DNA of 64,000 nt from Riptortus pedestris. Lineage: Eukaryota; Arthropoda; Insecta; Hemiptera; Alydidae. Position numbers and translations under genes: made by a program. Below, one piece after another: positions 1 through 12,470 of the stretch (positions within the stretch are counted from its first letter, which is position 1; the number at the start of each line of letters is the position of its first letter). The DNA lies in contig CM032232.1 in NCBI GenBank assembly GCA_019009955.1, positions 73,279,001 to 73,343,000 of the forward strand, in the 5' to 3' direction. The notes under the pieces were generated by a model. The model was not told the DNA's origin, ran no database searches, and worked only from the letters and a program-made list of their open reading frames with translations.

Positions 1-268
1 TTAATATTCAAGATAGAGAACAAATGTATATAACAATATTTATAGTCAATTTAATTTTCAATTAGAATGCTTCTGTAAAATCTTTCGATCCGACGTTTAG
101 TAACGGAGATATGTCGAATTTTCGAAAATTCTTCTCCTCTAACCCCCCCCCCTCCCACTGGTCCGATTTCAGCCGTTAACGAACTTGATCTTTCTTTTTA
201 CATAAAACGACTCAATATCGAGTTTGGTAACGATTAAACAAAAATTGCGACCGCTAGAGCGGTAACAG

Positions 269-332
<64 letters not shown>

Positions 333-458
333 TTTTGAACGGACTTCATTTTCGTCATCTACTACGTATGATCGATGGACATTTGAAGAAAAAATTTGAA
401 AATTCCGTCATGAGTACAACCTCAATAGCTGATTTCCCTGAAGGGAAAGAGGAAATCA
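1..458 (-). mobile_element. HINE-A copy, cut by the window edge
   Basis: Partial copy of the dominant repeat family. It shows the family core (ATCCGACGT then a C-run then CACTGGTCCGATTTCAGCC), the CGACCGCTAGAGCG block, a (TA)n array and the palindrome end near 430-458, where the palindrome is eroded. The hairpin end lies outside the window. Confidence 0.75.
272..328. repeat. (TA)n microsatellite inside HINE-A
   Basis: About 28 TA units at the position where every HINE-A copy carries its microsatellite, between the ACAGACAAATA block and the TTTTGAACGGAC block. Confidence 0.95.
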
Positions 459-1411
459 AAGTATGATGGAAAATTATTTTTTATGTGCAACAGTAAAGTA
501 TATTTTTTCGGTATTTATTCTTATTACGTTGTGAGTGTGTCAACCATCGTGTGTTATTATGATTGCATGAGTATGTAGATGATTACACAGCATATATAAA
601 CGTGTAGTGAAGAATGGTCTCTTGAATTTATATTACAATAGTGAAATTTTCAGGAATAATTTTCTTTCACTTTTCCTCTGAACAAGAGTATAGTTTGCTT
701 ATTTTATTACAATAACATGCATATTTCAACACCGTTACATTGTAATTTCAAATTTCTTTGAATGATTTTATTTATAAAGTTTTAGCAAACGAACGCAACA
801 GCACAACATTGTTGACAGAAAATTCATTTATTTTCAAGTCCATCCATTTGTCTTACTTTTAATCCTTTGCACTTGTGGAGTAGTTAGGTGTGATTTTAGA
901 CCATAATCTAAGAAATGGCATACTCTGCAAAGTTTTGGAATGACTTACGAGTATATAATCAAAACAAATACTTCTACCCGTTTGTTTCCATATTTTATTC
1001 TTGAATGTCACAAAATAGACCTCCCCCCGTATATCCTTGGCATGACAAGAGAATCTTCCCAGAGAATAACCAGTAAGCTGATATTTTATTCAATGTATTC
1101 CCGTTTTCTGCAAGGCAAACTTCAGAATTCTTGATGGTTAGGGGCAGGAAAATCATTCCATTATTCTATCTCCTTTTCCTTCTGGCATCAAATCAAGATA
1201 AAATATTCCGAGTTTTTAGGGGAAAGAAGGGAAATCTTTATAAATACCATTTAGAGATATACAATAAAGAGTAAATATTTTCCTCAAATATAAATACTAT
1301 CATATGTAAACTTTTGGGGAACTAAACCACCTTATATTCGTAATTAACACTCCTATTGTACATAAAAAATAAAATAAATTACTTAATATTACACTGTAAG
1401 TTAAATTAGAT
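459..1411. other. AT-rich non-coding stretch
   Basis: No gene recognised. A 64-codon frame near 940-1134 has no recognisable motif and is probably a chance opening. Confidence 0.5.
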
Positions 1412-1803
1412 AAAAGTCCGTCACGCAGGGGCTGCGTAAACTAAGCAGCTTTCCCACGCGAAGGTTTACAACAGATAAATCTACATACTGGTAACACCAC
1501 TGTGAATGTTAACGGAAGAAATACAAACGGTAACAAGAAATACTTCAGTCACTTTAAAGTTAATAATATCTACAAAGGAAAGGGTCTGAAATTTAAACAA
1601 GCAGGGCAGCCAACGTCGCAGTGCTGAATAGATTGAATTATTCTAAACTGGAAAGATGATCAATTAATTAAATATGTCTGAATATAAAATGTGAATTTTA
1701 TTAAATAATATTTACTATAGTTAGTGGAGTAATTTGAAATAAATCGGAACAATTTCTCTCTCAATCACTCAGATTTCAGTAATCGCTTAAGGAAATCAGC
1801 TAA
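1412..1803 (-). mobile_element. HINE-A copy, first unit of a head-to-tail array
   Basis: Starts with the hairpin end (GTCCGTCACGCAGGGGCTGCG at 1416, then AAACTAAGCAG) and ends with CTTAAGGAAATCAGCTAA at about 1803, where the next hairpin end begins at once. It is short and lacks the (TA)n core. Confidence 0.65.
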
Positions 1804-2111
1804 AACGTCTCACGTTAAGGCTGCATAAACTAAGCAGATTTCCCCCGTGAGTTAGAAGGGGTTCACTGAAGGCTGGAATCAAGAATTTGCTAATAGCTCG
1901 CTGAATATTTTAGTGAATAAAAAATGTATTTAACAATAATTATTGACTATCAATAGCTTAACAATATTGGTTATATTACATGTTTTCTTCCGACTCATAA
2001 TAACAAAGATTTTTTAATTTTGGAATTCCCCCTCCTTAACTCCCCCCCCCCCTATTTCGGGGCACATTTCTGCCTTTAACTAATATGATCTTTAGTGTGT
2101 CTCAGCTTTAT
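1804..2111 (-). mobile_element. HINE-A copy, second unit of a head-to-tail array
   Basis: Begins with a diverged hairpin end (CGTCTCACGTTAAGGCTGCATAA) followed by ACTAAGCAGATTTCCC. It contains the CTGAAGGCTGGAA block and a C-run near 2041-2052. It is truncated where the third unit starts. Confidence 0.6.
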
Positions 2112-2529
2112 GCCACTCTGCTCCACTAAGCAGATTTCCCACGTAAAGTAATACAATAGAGAAATCTCCATACGAGTGCCGAAAAGTTACAGAAACAGCC
2201 GAACTAGCTTTCGGCGGGAACGATTAGAAGCGACCATAGCTCGTCCGTTACACTTAATAAAAATGCAAATATCTAGGTTAATATTCAAGATAGAGAATAA
2301 ATGTATATAACAAAATTTATAGTACATTTAATTTACAATAAGAATGGTTCTATACAATGTTTCGATCCGACGTATGGTAACGGAGATATTTCGAATCTTC
2401 GAAATCCCCCCCCTCCCAGTGGTCCAATTTCAGCCGTTAATGAACTTGATCTTTCTTTTTACATAAAACAATTAAATACCGAGTTCGGTGACGATTAAAC
2501 AAAAATTACGACCGCTAGACCGTTAACAG

Positions 2530-2580
<51 letters not shown>

Positions 2581-2729
2581 TTGAACGGACCGCATTTTCG
2601 TCATCTCCTCGGTAGGATCGATGGACATTTGAAGAAAATTTTCGAAATTCGCGTCATGAGTACGACCTCAAGAGCTGATTTCCCTCAAGGGAAATAAGCT
2701 ATTGAGGTCCCTTAAGGGAAATCTTCTAA
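2112..2729 (-). mobile_element. HINE-A copy, third unit of a head-to-tail array
   Basis: Contains ACTAAGCAGATTTCCCACG at 2124, the GCCGAACTAGCTTTCGGCGG subfamily block, the core with a C-run, a (TA)n at about 2533-2574, and two successive palindrome ends up to CTAA at 2726-2729. The doubled palindrome end suggests replication slippage or a nested end. Confidence 0.75.
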
Positions 2730-4300
2730 AATAAGAAAACCAAATGCTATTCATACCTTTTGCCGTTGTTATATCCAAAAAAAAAATAACAAAATAGTGA
2801 ACCTTTCCTAAAAATGAACAAAATATATGCCATTAAGTTTTAATTGTTATGTTAAACTTTGAGTTCAAGGTTTTAGTATTTCCTATAAATTATTTCCTTA
2901 TTTAAACATAGCGGGAAATAATATTTATAGATGTTTACTCACAAGGCTAACCAGCGCCAGTCTTCATTATCAAATGGAGCGTGTATTGAGACAAACACGT
3001 TGAATTGGCGGTTACATCAAAGAGGCGGTGTCCTTTGATGACTAACCCTCTGTGAGACACCTCCAATTTAACCACTTTGCAGACAGAGGCTAACCCACAT
3101 GAGAGAATCTCTCTCTCCACAGTATTCACTACTAGTTATGTGCTACAATTGAATCTATAATTTAGTCTTGGAAGGAGTACCATTTGCAGGAATAACTAAA
3201 TGTAATTGAGCATATGGCATATTAAAGTGATTTGTCACTAGAACTTAAGAAATTTATTTATTCATGAAAAATTGGAATGGTCGCAATCAATTCTTAGTTG
3301 TATTATTTTCGGTGAAGTGGGTGATAAAAAATCAAATTGATTGCTTTGCAGACGCTTCCTTAATTTATATTACCCTTTTTATGGGGTAACTTCAAGTAAT
3401 TAGACCAGCATTTCGGACAAAAGGAAAGTCATATGTCACTAATATTTAGCAGATACCTAAAAAACGTACACAGTGTGTCATCATATACAGTGCAAGTACC
3501 ATCACCAAACGTTTTTATTTCTAATTAATTTTGAAATTCTAATTAATAAAAAATTTCTAGTTAATGATAGTTCGCCTCAAAAAAGGTAATAAAAAGTTCT
3601 GAAACTACCGCTCAGCCTGCCTGATTTTTTTCACTCTCTTGGCAGAGTACCACATAAAAGAATATAATTAAATATTATTTTTTTAATGATCGAAGTGTTC
3701 ATTCTTAGATATTTCATTGCCATAGAGATATAAATAAAACGGTGTATCCATAGAGTATTTATATAACAGTGAAGAGCACCTTTAAAAATGCAGCACACAT
3801 TTTTATTCAGAATTAATGATAATAAATTAGGTATCCTGGTTGTGTTTGGTGAATGCTCATTGTACCAGGCGAGACGGGTCATACAATTGTGATGCAATAT
3901 GAGCAAAAAAAATACCAATAGAAACAAAACCGTAACTTTGGAGAAAAACTTTGTAGACCTACTGAAAATTTGATTCGACTCATAAAATGAGAATGTTAAT
4001 TATATCACCATGAGATCGGTCGTAACAAATGTCGTGAAAATTTATATAACTGGTTTCAGAGTCGCTGAAATTAATTAGTTGTGTGTGTTAAACAGACTCC
4101 CCGCACTCTGTTTACTTTTATCCTATTCTTAATTGCTGAAAATAATGAAACTCAGCCCAATGTATTTAGTGGTCATTAAATATTTACCATACGTCTGCTG
4201 GGGCAAATAAACTAACTTCAATATTTAGCTCTAAATCGCAAATTAATTGAATATTAAATAATTAAATTCTTATTATGCTTATTTTAACAAATTTTATGAA
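2730..4300. other. AT-rich non-coding stretch
   Basis: No recognisable gene or repeat. The open frames at 2947-3129 and 3631-3927 (both minus) have no recognised motif. Confidence 0.5.
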
Positions 4301-4304
4301 GAGT

Positions 4305-4320
4305 TTTGTGTGTGTGTGTT

Positions 4321-4375
<55 letters not shown>

Positions 4376-4386
4376 CACACACACTT
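4305..4386. repeat. Composite (GT)n-(TA)n-(CA)n microsatellite
   Basis: GT-rich run, about 22 TA units, then ACACACACAC. The GT and CA flanks are complementary, so the whole array is a near-perfect inverted repeat. A second (TA)n lies at about 4538-4568. Confidence 0.9.
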
Positions 4387-4532
4387 GGGAATACACCAAT
4401 GATGTACGAGTATTCCATTAAAGACGTATCAAAAACACAATATAATTAAAGCTCTTAAAGAGTAATAATTTAAAGCAAAAAATATATGATATTTTGTTAA
4501 AAGCTACATTCTAATAGGTGTTATTAGTAAGG

Positions 4533-4571
<39 letters not shown>

Positions 4572-4599
4572 GATGTATATTTTATTTGAGCAAATGGAA

Positions 4600-4768
4600 T
4601 GTATTATTATTTATTAACCTCCAATTTTTGCAATCAGGGCTAACCGGGACGGGTTATCTACGCGTTACCACCCTTTTCTATCCAGGTTGGGGCTATGGGC
4701 TTTATTTAATTAATTCCGTCACTAAATAAATTCCTATTGCCCAGGCGGGAACCGAACTCGCCACGGAA
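4600..4768 (-). mobile_element. SINE-S copy (tRNA-related)
   Basis: Member of a short repeat seen at least seven times in the window. Shared blocks are TTATTAACNTCCAATTTTTGC, GGCTAATCGGGACGGGTTATC, ACCACCCTTTTCTA and TAAATAAATTCCTATTGCCC. On the minus strand it carries a B-box-like GAGTTCGGTTCCCGCC, as in tRNA-derived SINEs. No matching A box was found, so the promoter half may be missing. Confidence 0.55.
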
Positions 4769-5478
4769 TGTATTAGCGTTAATAATGAAATTTAATTACA
4801 TATTAACTACATGATAAGTACAAAAATTGTTTCCAACTTTATAACTTTTTGGAAAATACTGATTATTTATCGTAGAATATATTGAAAAAATATTCAAGAA
4901 CAAACCAGTTTTAGTACTTCGAACTTAATATTTCTGTTATTATAGGAATTCAAAAGTTGAATCATAAGTCATAAGGCTCCCTTAGAATATAAGTTCACAG
5001 AGACATAAGAATCTGGGACAGGTATTCTTTTTATTGTTCCGGATGTGAGCTAAGTTTGTGAATTCTCGAGAAGCTGCATTACACTAACAAGTTCTGTAAG
5101 TCTTGGCACTTCATATTGAAGAAAGTTGTTTCAGATAAACATGATCTAACGTCAGATCAGGAGTTTAGAAATCTTGAGGATGAGTTTCCTGTCCAAGACA
5201 AACTTAGACAACTCCCATAGCCCAGACACTGCTTCCGGAAATTCTTGTGATATCCTTCGTATTCAGAACTTCGGGAAAATATGTTCATATTCTGATTGAG
5301 AATTATTCCTTCCTTATCATATATGGATTGATAGCAGTTGGAAGTTATATGCTTGTCGATATATTGGATATTTCAAGATTGTCAAGAAATTGTATTTAGC
5401 TGTGAGCTCCTAGGAGTTCAGGTGGACTTGCATTTATTCCCCAGGTGCCATTTCAACATCCACTACCCTGACAAGGTA
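4769..5478. other. Non-coding stretch, no feature seen
   Basis: No coding motif, repeat family or splice-bounded frame recognised here. Confidence 0.45.
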
Positions 5479-6538
5479 AATGTCCGTCATGTAGGGGCTG
5501 CGTAAAGTAAGCAGATTTCCCACGTACTGGTATAAAACACTTGTGAACTCATCTCATACCATATACTCCATTTCTATGTAAAAAAAAACGTAAAGGATTG
5601 TGGAGGAGGGGAAACTGAAGACTGAAAACAAGAAAGTAGAAATATCTCGATACTCGTGTTACGAACAAATGTATAACAATTGTAGAGCATCAATAGCTTA
5701 ACCAAATTGGTTTGTTAACTTTTTACGATACAACTCTTAATAACGGCAATATTTTGAGTTTTCAAAATCCCCGATTTCAGCCATTAACTAATACGATCGT
5801 CATTCTCGAATGAAACAGTTAAATATCGAATATAGTATAGAAGAAATAAATATTTTCGAAGTACAACCGCAAAAAAATTAATTGATGAGGTCATCCCACT
5901 TCGTATTTTCATATATCTCACACAGTAAACGTTCAATGGAAACAATATATGGTATTTAAGGGTGAAATAATTTGATTCATGGCGTAACAACTTATTGCTA
6001 ATGTGACATGAGTAGAAATAGGGGTTTACTGAAGGCTGAAAACAAAAAATGCAAATACCTCCGTTTATATTAAGGATAAAGAATAAATGTACATAACAAT
6101 ATTCATTGTACTTTTTAATGTAATATTATTGGTTCTACTTAATGTTTTGATCCGACGTATAATAACGGAAATATTTCGAATTTTCGAAATTCCCCGTCTA
6201 AATCTCCCAGTTGTTCGGTTTCCCCCATTAACGAACATGGCTTTTAGTTTTAAATGAAACGCTTATATATCGAGTTTGAATACGATGAAACAAGAATTGC
6301 GACCACTAGAGCGTTAACAGACAAGTATATATAAATTCTTTATAGTTTCAGGGCAAGGGTCACAAACTGTCAAGAAATTATAAAAATATTGGGTCCAGAA
6401 TAAGAATATGTGTATAAAATTTTGGAAGGGACCTTATTTGCGTCATCTACTAGGTAGCATCCGGAGACATTTGAATATATTTTTCAAAAATCACGTAAAG
6501 AGTACGATAGCTGATTTACCTTAGGAGGACATCTTGGA
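5479..6538 (-). mobile_element. HINE-A near-full-length copy (two-unit form)
   Basis: Runs from the hairpin end (TGTCCGTCATGTAGGGGCTG) to a degraded palindrome end (GCTGATTTACCTTAGGAGG). Inside are two diverged tandem units of roughly 430 bp. Each begins with CTGAA(A/G)ACTGAAAAC followed by an AAATATCTCG-like block, the ATGTATA/ACAAT block and the GATTTCAGCCATTAAC block. The (TA)n array has collapsed to a few units. This copy and the one at 46.5 kb define the full length of about 1.1 kb. Confidence 0.75.
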
Positions 6539-6649
6539 TAATACTGTACATTAATTCTGTTGGGAGCAACTATGGCCGTGAAGCAGAACCTTTATTGCTT
6601 TGAGCAAAATATATAATTTATTTCCTTTTTATGAGGAACTGACTTTCAG

Positions 6650-7075
6650 CAGAGTTCCCTTGAGGGTTAACGCTTTAACGGTCGCAATTTTTGTTTGATC
6701 GTTACCAAACTCGATATTTAAACGTTTTATGCAAAAAGACAGATCAAGTTCGTTAATGGCTGAAATCAGAACAGTGGGAGAAGGGGTTTAGAGGGGAGAT
6801 TTTCGAAATATCTCCGTTACTATACGTCGGATCAAAACATTGTATAGAACCAATCTTATTGCAAATTAAATTTACAGTAAATATTGTTCTATCTTGAATA
6901 TTAACCGAGATATTTGCATTTTATTAAATGTGGGCTGATAACGCACGAGTGTTTCCCGCCAAAAGCTAGTTCGGCCGTTTCAGTAACTGCTCGGCTCTCG
7001 TATGGAGATTTCTCAGTTGTATAACTTAATGTGGGAAATCTGCTTAGTTTAAGCAGCCCCTGCGTGACGGACTTT
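6650..7075 (+). mobile_element. HINE-A copy, short subfamily
   Basis: Starts CAGCAGAGTTCCCTTGAGGG and ends GGGAAATCTGCTTAGTTTAAG, then the hairpin GCAGCCCCTGC, then GTGACGGACTTTTT. The (TA)n and the adjacent block are deleted. It has the CCAAAAGCTAGTTCGGCCG subfamily segment instead of the first internal unit. Confidence 0.8.
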
Positions 7076-8402
7076 TTATATTTCTATTTCTACGAAAACC
7101 CAATAATAAATGTAAATGGTTTAGAAAAATGTAATGGATTCCAAAAGAAAAATAAAGATTGAAAATCATTAGCATTTCTTTAGTCAAATAGGGTCTAGGT
7201 TTTATTTTTAATCATAATTCTCAATAAGAATAGGGCTTTTGAGCGTGTTTTCTTCCTCATGAAATATATAAATCTATATACTATTTATGATAACAATTCA
7301 GAAATCGAAATTGGTGATAGGTATTTAATATTGTTATTTCTCATTTAATTGCATCAATATTATATCTCTGACATAAAAAGTGATCAATATAAAACCTTGG
7401 AGAGAACGGTTGAAGGATTTAAGGGTAATTCGAAATCAAAGCATCCCCCAAGAGAACAAACAGAATAACATTGTGCCTGTATTGTGAAGGCCCGCTCCTG
7501 AGGCGAAGGGAAAAGTAGTCCGATTGAACAGGACCTTGATAAACTAAACAATGACTGGGTTATTTAACTCTTGAAAAGGAACTTTGCTCAGCTCTTGAAA
7601 AGGGATTGACTCTTTCCTTCAAAAGGAATTGAATCCAGCTTTAGAGGAAACACAGGAATAAAGTCTTGAATATATTTAATTAACAGAATCACAATTAATC
7701 AAGAACAGAATAAATCTGATCCATATAACAGCATATTGTAAAAAAAAAAACATATTGCAACATAAATGAATGAATTTAATAATCTTTCCTTAACATTCCC
7801 ATTTTCCGTTTATTCCTAACGTCTTACATGACCTTCCCGTTCTAGTATCTACTTAGTGTAATTATTCAAAGGAATCGTATTGTGAAAATATGACCTATTT
7901 AACTTTACATAGCTAGTCTATGACAGAAGGTCAACAACATTTTTTTTTTTTTTTTTTGAATTTCCACCATTGACTAGTTAACTAATGTAAGGATAGTTTA
8001 ATAAGAAATATTCGAATGTATATCTATCAACTCTGTGCATTGCTAAGCAAATTTTAGGTTTTTCTTTCAAAGTCTGCTTATAGCTGAGGCATAAAAGGGA
8101 AATAGAAAAGCTGCCACCACCAGTTCTCCAGTTTTCCTATAAAAAGAGGCCTATGGACGCAGGACTAAAAATTTCAACAAAACATCTTTCAGATGCTTAA
8201 AGTAAAAATTACAATAGTAGGAGTGGAGGTTGCGAAATACTGAAAATTGAACAATTCAATTATTTCAGTAATGATTGAGTTACAGAAAAATTGTTTAGAG
8301 CAACACTTATATCATATAATTTCCACAAAACGGATACATACCATTTTTGATCTGGCTTTTAGTAATACTTACATTTTTAATTTTGTATTAACTACTTTAG
8401 TT
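7076..8402. other. AT-rich non-coding stretch
   Basis: No gene seen. Around 7560-7640 there are imperfect short direct repeats of CTCTTGAAAAGGAA. Confidence 0.45.
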
Positions 8403-8638
8403 AATATTTGAGTTTAAGAAACAATGTATAAGATGACAATTGTAGGAAATTTAATTTGACATAAGATTAATCATAAAACATTTTTGGATCTGATTCATAA
8501 TACTTTAATGATTTTCCAGTCCTCTTTAACCTTTCCCCTTCCTGACGGTCCAATTTCAGGCGCTAGCAAACTTTGAACATGGAGTTTGGTGACGATTAAA
8601 CAAGCCTTACGATCCCTAGAGCAGTAGCAGACAGATAA

Positions 8639-8694
<56 letters not shown>
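8403..8694 (-). mobile_element. HINE-A fragment with (TA)n
   Basis: Diverged internal HINE-A segment (GGATCTGATTCATAATA, CTGACGGTCCAATTTCAGG, GACGATTAAACAAG) ending in about 27 TA units (8641-8694). It abuts a Helitron end directly; neither HINE-A terminus is present. Confidence 0.6.
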
Positions 8695-8695
<1 letters not shown>

Positions 8696-8701
8696 TATAT
8701 A

Positions 8702-8930
8702 CCAGCTAAGGTTTCCGGCTTCGCCCGGAAAATCATTTGAGGCTGAATGGTGATGATTTTTTTTTTGTTTTTTTTGGCGTCTTTACTTTGCAGAATATTT
8801 TTACATTTGCCCGTCTCAGTGTTTAAGTTAAGCCTAGGGATAAGTTAATAATATAAGTAATTGTTTTGTATTTTTATATTACCCGTTCCTGTGCACGGAG
8901 CTTTTTTTTATAACTTAATAGACCATATAA
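8702..8930 (-). mobile_element. Helitron 3'-terminal fragment
   Basis: Read on the minus strand it ends with the GC hairpin CCGGGCGAAGCCGG, then AAACCTTAG, then CTGG (CTRR). This matches the canonical Helitron 3' terminus of a hairpin just upstream of CTRR. The adjoining sequence matches the 3' part of the complete Helitron at 36840-37901. The 5' end was not found. Confidence 0.6.
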
Positions 8931-9597
8931 TTGTCCGTAATATATAATTACAGGAAGTATTCTATCTAAATGATATATGAATAAAAGTTCCTTTCTCCAG
9001 AAGCGGACCAAAGCAGCACAGCGATGGCAGTTGTTTTATGCACGTAATAGCTACAATTAAAAGTACTCTTTTGTATGTCTCAAAAGTAAACTGTATATTC
9101 ATAATGGTACATGGAATGTTCAGTAAAGTATAACATATTAATGGAACAGATTTTAAAAAATTCAGAAATAACTGGCTCACCTGTCCAACGTTCATCCTTT
9201 AAAACAATATATTTATGAGACTTAAACAAATTCACATTTCTGAAAATAGGATGTAAGGTGTCCGGGACGAGTGGGGCAGAATATAACCTATTTGCGCATT
9301 CCCGCCCATGTTGTATAATTTCTCATGTTACTTCAAATCCTCCCAAAATTAAAATCCAAGAGTTTTATGTATACACACTGAATATTAAAGTAATCTTAAT
9401 CGTCAGGATCAGTTGATAGCTTAAACAACTCACTGCAATGTAAGGTTAGCAATGAAAAGACGGAATGAAATGAAGTCCCACCTCCCCACCCTACACTCAG
9501 TGATGCCATCTAACCTCCCACTCACTTAAAGGTCAGTTCTTTTTATATTAAATAATATTAATTTTCATGAGTTTCATCTACATGGGTGACTTCCCCA

Positions 9598-9706
9598 TAA
9601 CGGAAATCTGCTAAAATCCAAGTTTACATTTGTGGCATGACCTCATCAGTTTATCACACAAGCATGTGAGAAATCTGCTTAGTTCACACAGCACCTTTGT
9701 GACGGT
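9598..9706. mobile_element. Short HINE-A deletion/foldback derivative
   Basis: Has a palindrome-end remnant CGGAAATCTGCTAAAA at 9601-9616, and about 55 bp further on a hairpin-end remnant GAGAAATCTGCTTAGTTCAC followed by GTGACGG. The two end types face each other abnormally, so it is a rearranged pair of ends rather than a normal copy. Confidence 0.45.
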
Positions 9707-10614
9707 ATTTGATGCATGTTGTCAGTAGTCCTTGCAACAAATGATAACTGGTCTTATCACACCAGTTTTTGAAACAGCAATAATTTATCTATTATAAATG
9801 TTGCTGTTTCAAGAGCCTCAAAAGCAATTGTTATTGAAAGGTCAGCCATCATCACTGAACAACTTCCAGGATTATAAATTATTCTTCTAATTGAAGAAAA
9901 TCAATCAATCAGTTAATCAATTTGGATAAATAGAAAAATCCTAAAGGTTTTCAAAAGATCTAAAGAAGTAAGACTATTTTTATTAAAAGTTCACACAGCA
10001 TAATACTACCATAATATTCAACTATTATTTTACTAAGACTATAAGCATGAGGATTAAGGATAAGAGAAGCTTTCTACAAATAAAACAGGACAAAAGAGGA
10101 CGCCATAAATCTGGTCGGAATTTAATAAAGTAGCTGTAGAGATTTGCCGTCGCCTCAAGTAGCAGAAGGTAGAGAGCGTGTTAACATTATTTTATATCTA
10201 GTGGCTTGAGCTAATGAAGAAATCTATGCGAGGAGTAGAAGCGACTCAGACCCATTTATCTCTTCCTTGAAATCTAAACCTCTGGTTTTATGTGAACAGC
10301 TGACCTGGATTACAGTCTCTAAAGCTCACTCTGCTACCTTTTACGACCCGCCCTGGAAAAGATATCTAAGGATTTCCTTATTCCTGAGGCAAAGTAAAAT
10401 TGTTCTGGATAATGAACGAACCCTCCTAATTTCCCCCGACGACCTAATTTGATCTAATTTATAATGAAACAGCTAAAACAGCTACTTATTCTAATTAATA
10501 TTCAAAAGATGTTTCGGTGAGTATTATATAACGTTCAATTAATATACGGCTTAATAATTATTCATTATTTATTCATTTTCCTTATATTATCGCCCACACT
10601 GATGAGCATATATG

Positions 10615-10618
<4 letters not shown>

Positions 10619-10659
<41 letters not shown>
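10619..10659. repeat. (TA)n microsatellite
   Basis: About 20 TA units directly adjoining a Helitron CTRR end. Confidence 0.9.
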
Positions 10660-10662
<3 letters not shown>

Positions 10663-12060
10663 CTAAGGCACCCGGCTATGCCCGGAAAATCATTGTTCAA
10701 TGATATCATTTTCATAGTAAAGCTTCAATCTGTACAATTACACGTCCCATCTGGGCGTCAAGTTTTCCGTAAGGGTCAGGTAACTGTAGAGGACTTACAG
10801 ATTAGAAATTTTAGTTCTGAAGAATAAATGAAAATGAAGGAAACTCAAATCAATCACTCTTCACTGTTTGACGCATCGTGAATAATTCAAATCCTAATCT
10901 TGGATAGTATTTATTATAATTAAATATCATCTGTAATCTATATATTTCCTATCAAAAATCAATCCAAGCACATATTCTTTAAGCACAGTTGTATACATAA
11001 CATTATATAAGTAATAGTGAATGTGAGTATAAAGTAATTCCACTAATGAAAACATTTCACACGAAATAAGTTAACACAATTAACAGCGATAGTCTCCCTG
11101 CAAATTCCGCTCCCGCCTGAGGAAGATCAACACTGTATTAGTTATATTATTTATTCAAAATATTAAACGACTTCAATGTTGTAATAATTAAAATAACAAG
11201 TGGAAATAAACAGCACTGGTAGCGTAAGACTAATATATAATGAAAAAGCGAGGTGAGAGGAAGAGATTGCGTCCCTCCCTGAATACTGAATAAATCATAT
11301 TGAGTTTAAACGCGTAATGTCTTTTGTCATTATGACATTATGAAGTAATGTTTAATAGTTATATATAGTGCAAAGTCATTTCAAAAACGTCAATATATCG
11401 CAGGAAATAGATAATATATACCAGAATAAAAGAGTTTGATTCCCCACAACATTCGCTATCAATATCAAATACAGCAAGACTTTGTTTAATAATTGAACTG
11501 CTGTTATAGTTTACATTTCTTTTGGAAATAAATAACAATGTTATTTTCTAGTGAAAATAAATAACAAATGAGGTGGGGGATGGAGATTTCATCACTTCAT
11601 GACATCACTAAGCTTAATTATACTTAGAACTGTCATATAAGTTTAAAAACATGCATCATGTAATAACAAAAGTTACTCTAAATAACAAAATAAACAACTT
11701 TTATCATGTGCATGTTAACCGAAACCCCCGTGCCATAAGGAGTTTCGTTGAGTTCGATTTTGCCTTTTGTGCCCTTTAATTGTTATTGTTAAAAAACTAC
11801 TATAGTTTATTAGCGTATATCTCCCTTTATAATTCGGTATAACATAACAAAAGTTATTTTAAATGACATAATAAACACCTTCAATTATGTATATGATTGA
11901 TACACTCCCTTGTAACTCGTGTTCGTCTCTGAGAATATTAGTATAGCCCTAAGTCTAAGTTGGAGGAATATTAATACACATTCCAAGTTTCATAAAATTT
12001 GGTTCTGTAGTTTCGGCGTGAAAGGGAAAAAAAACAAACATATACACCAAAGCCACAAAT
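10659..12060 (-). mobile_element. Helitron copy, non-autonomous
   Basis: On the minus strand it ends with GGGCATAGCCGGGTGCCTTAG then CTAA, the hairpin-plus-CTRR pattern. The far part (11640-12050) matches the 5' half of the Helitron at 36840 in inverse orientation, including ACCAAATTTTATGAAACTTG and the ACTTTTGTTATGTTATACC-type block. No Rep/helicase coding was seen. The TC 5' end is not resolved, so the right border is approximate. Confidence 0.5.
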
Positions 12061-12470
12061 TGCAGATATCGTGTTAGTTTGCTTGTTTTAAGGGAATATT
12101 TAAATAAAAGGTTGTGTTTAGAATATACTTTTCGTTCCATGAATTCTAACCAGGTACATGTACCTAACCAACAGGATTATAAAAAGTCCAACTTCCTGTT
12201 GCCAATTAGTGTTCATTTATGTCCCTCAATACATTTGAGTTTTTTTTTTTCCGTGGCTGAAGGAAATAAAAGTTGTAAACATGCACAATATTCCACGTTA
12301 CGCCTAAATATTCAAAAATATTATTTCCCTCTTCCCATCACAGCCCATAGTTGTGGTATTGCAACTGTATTTTTTCTAATGGCTCTATAAATTTTATTAA
12401 ATGAAGAATAATAAGCATAAATTCTAAAATATATCTTCCAATAGTCATTCTGCACTTCACGCCTAAAGCA

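Noticed and set aside
12079..12390. 103-codon plus frame
   Set aside because: AT-driven composition, no motif, and its start lies in the Helitron border region.
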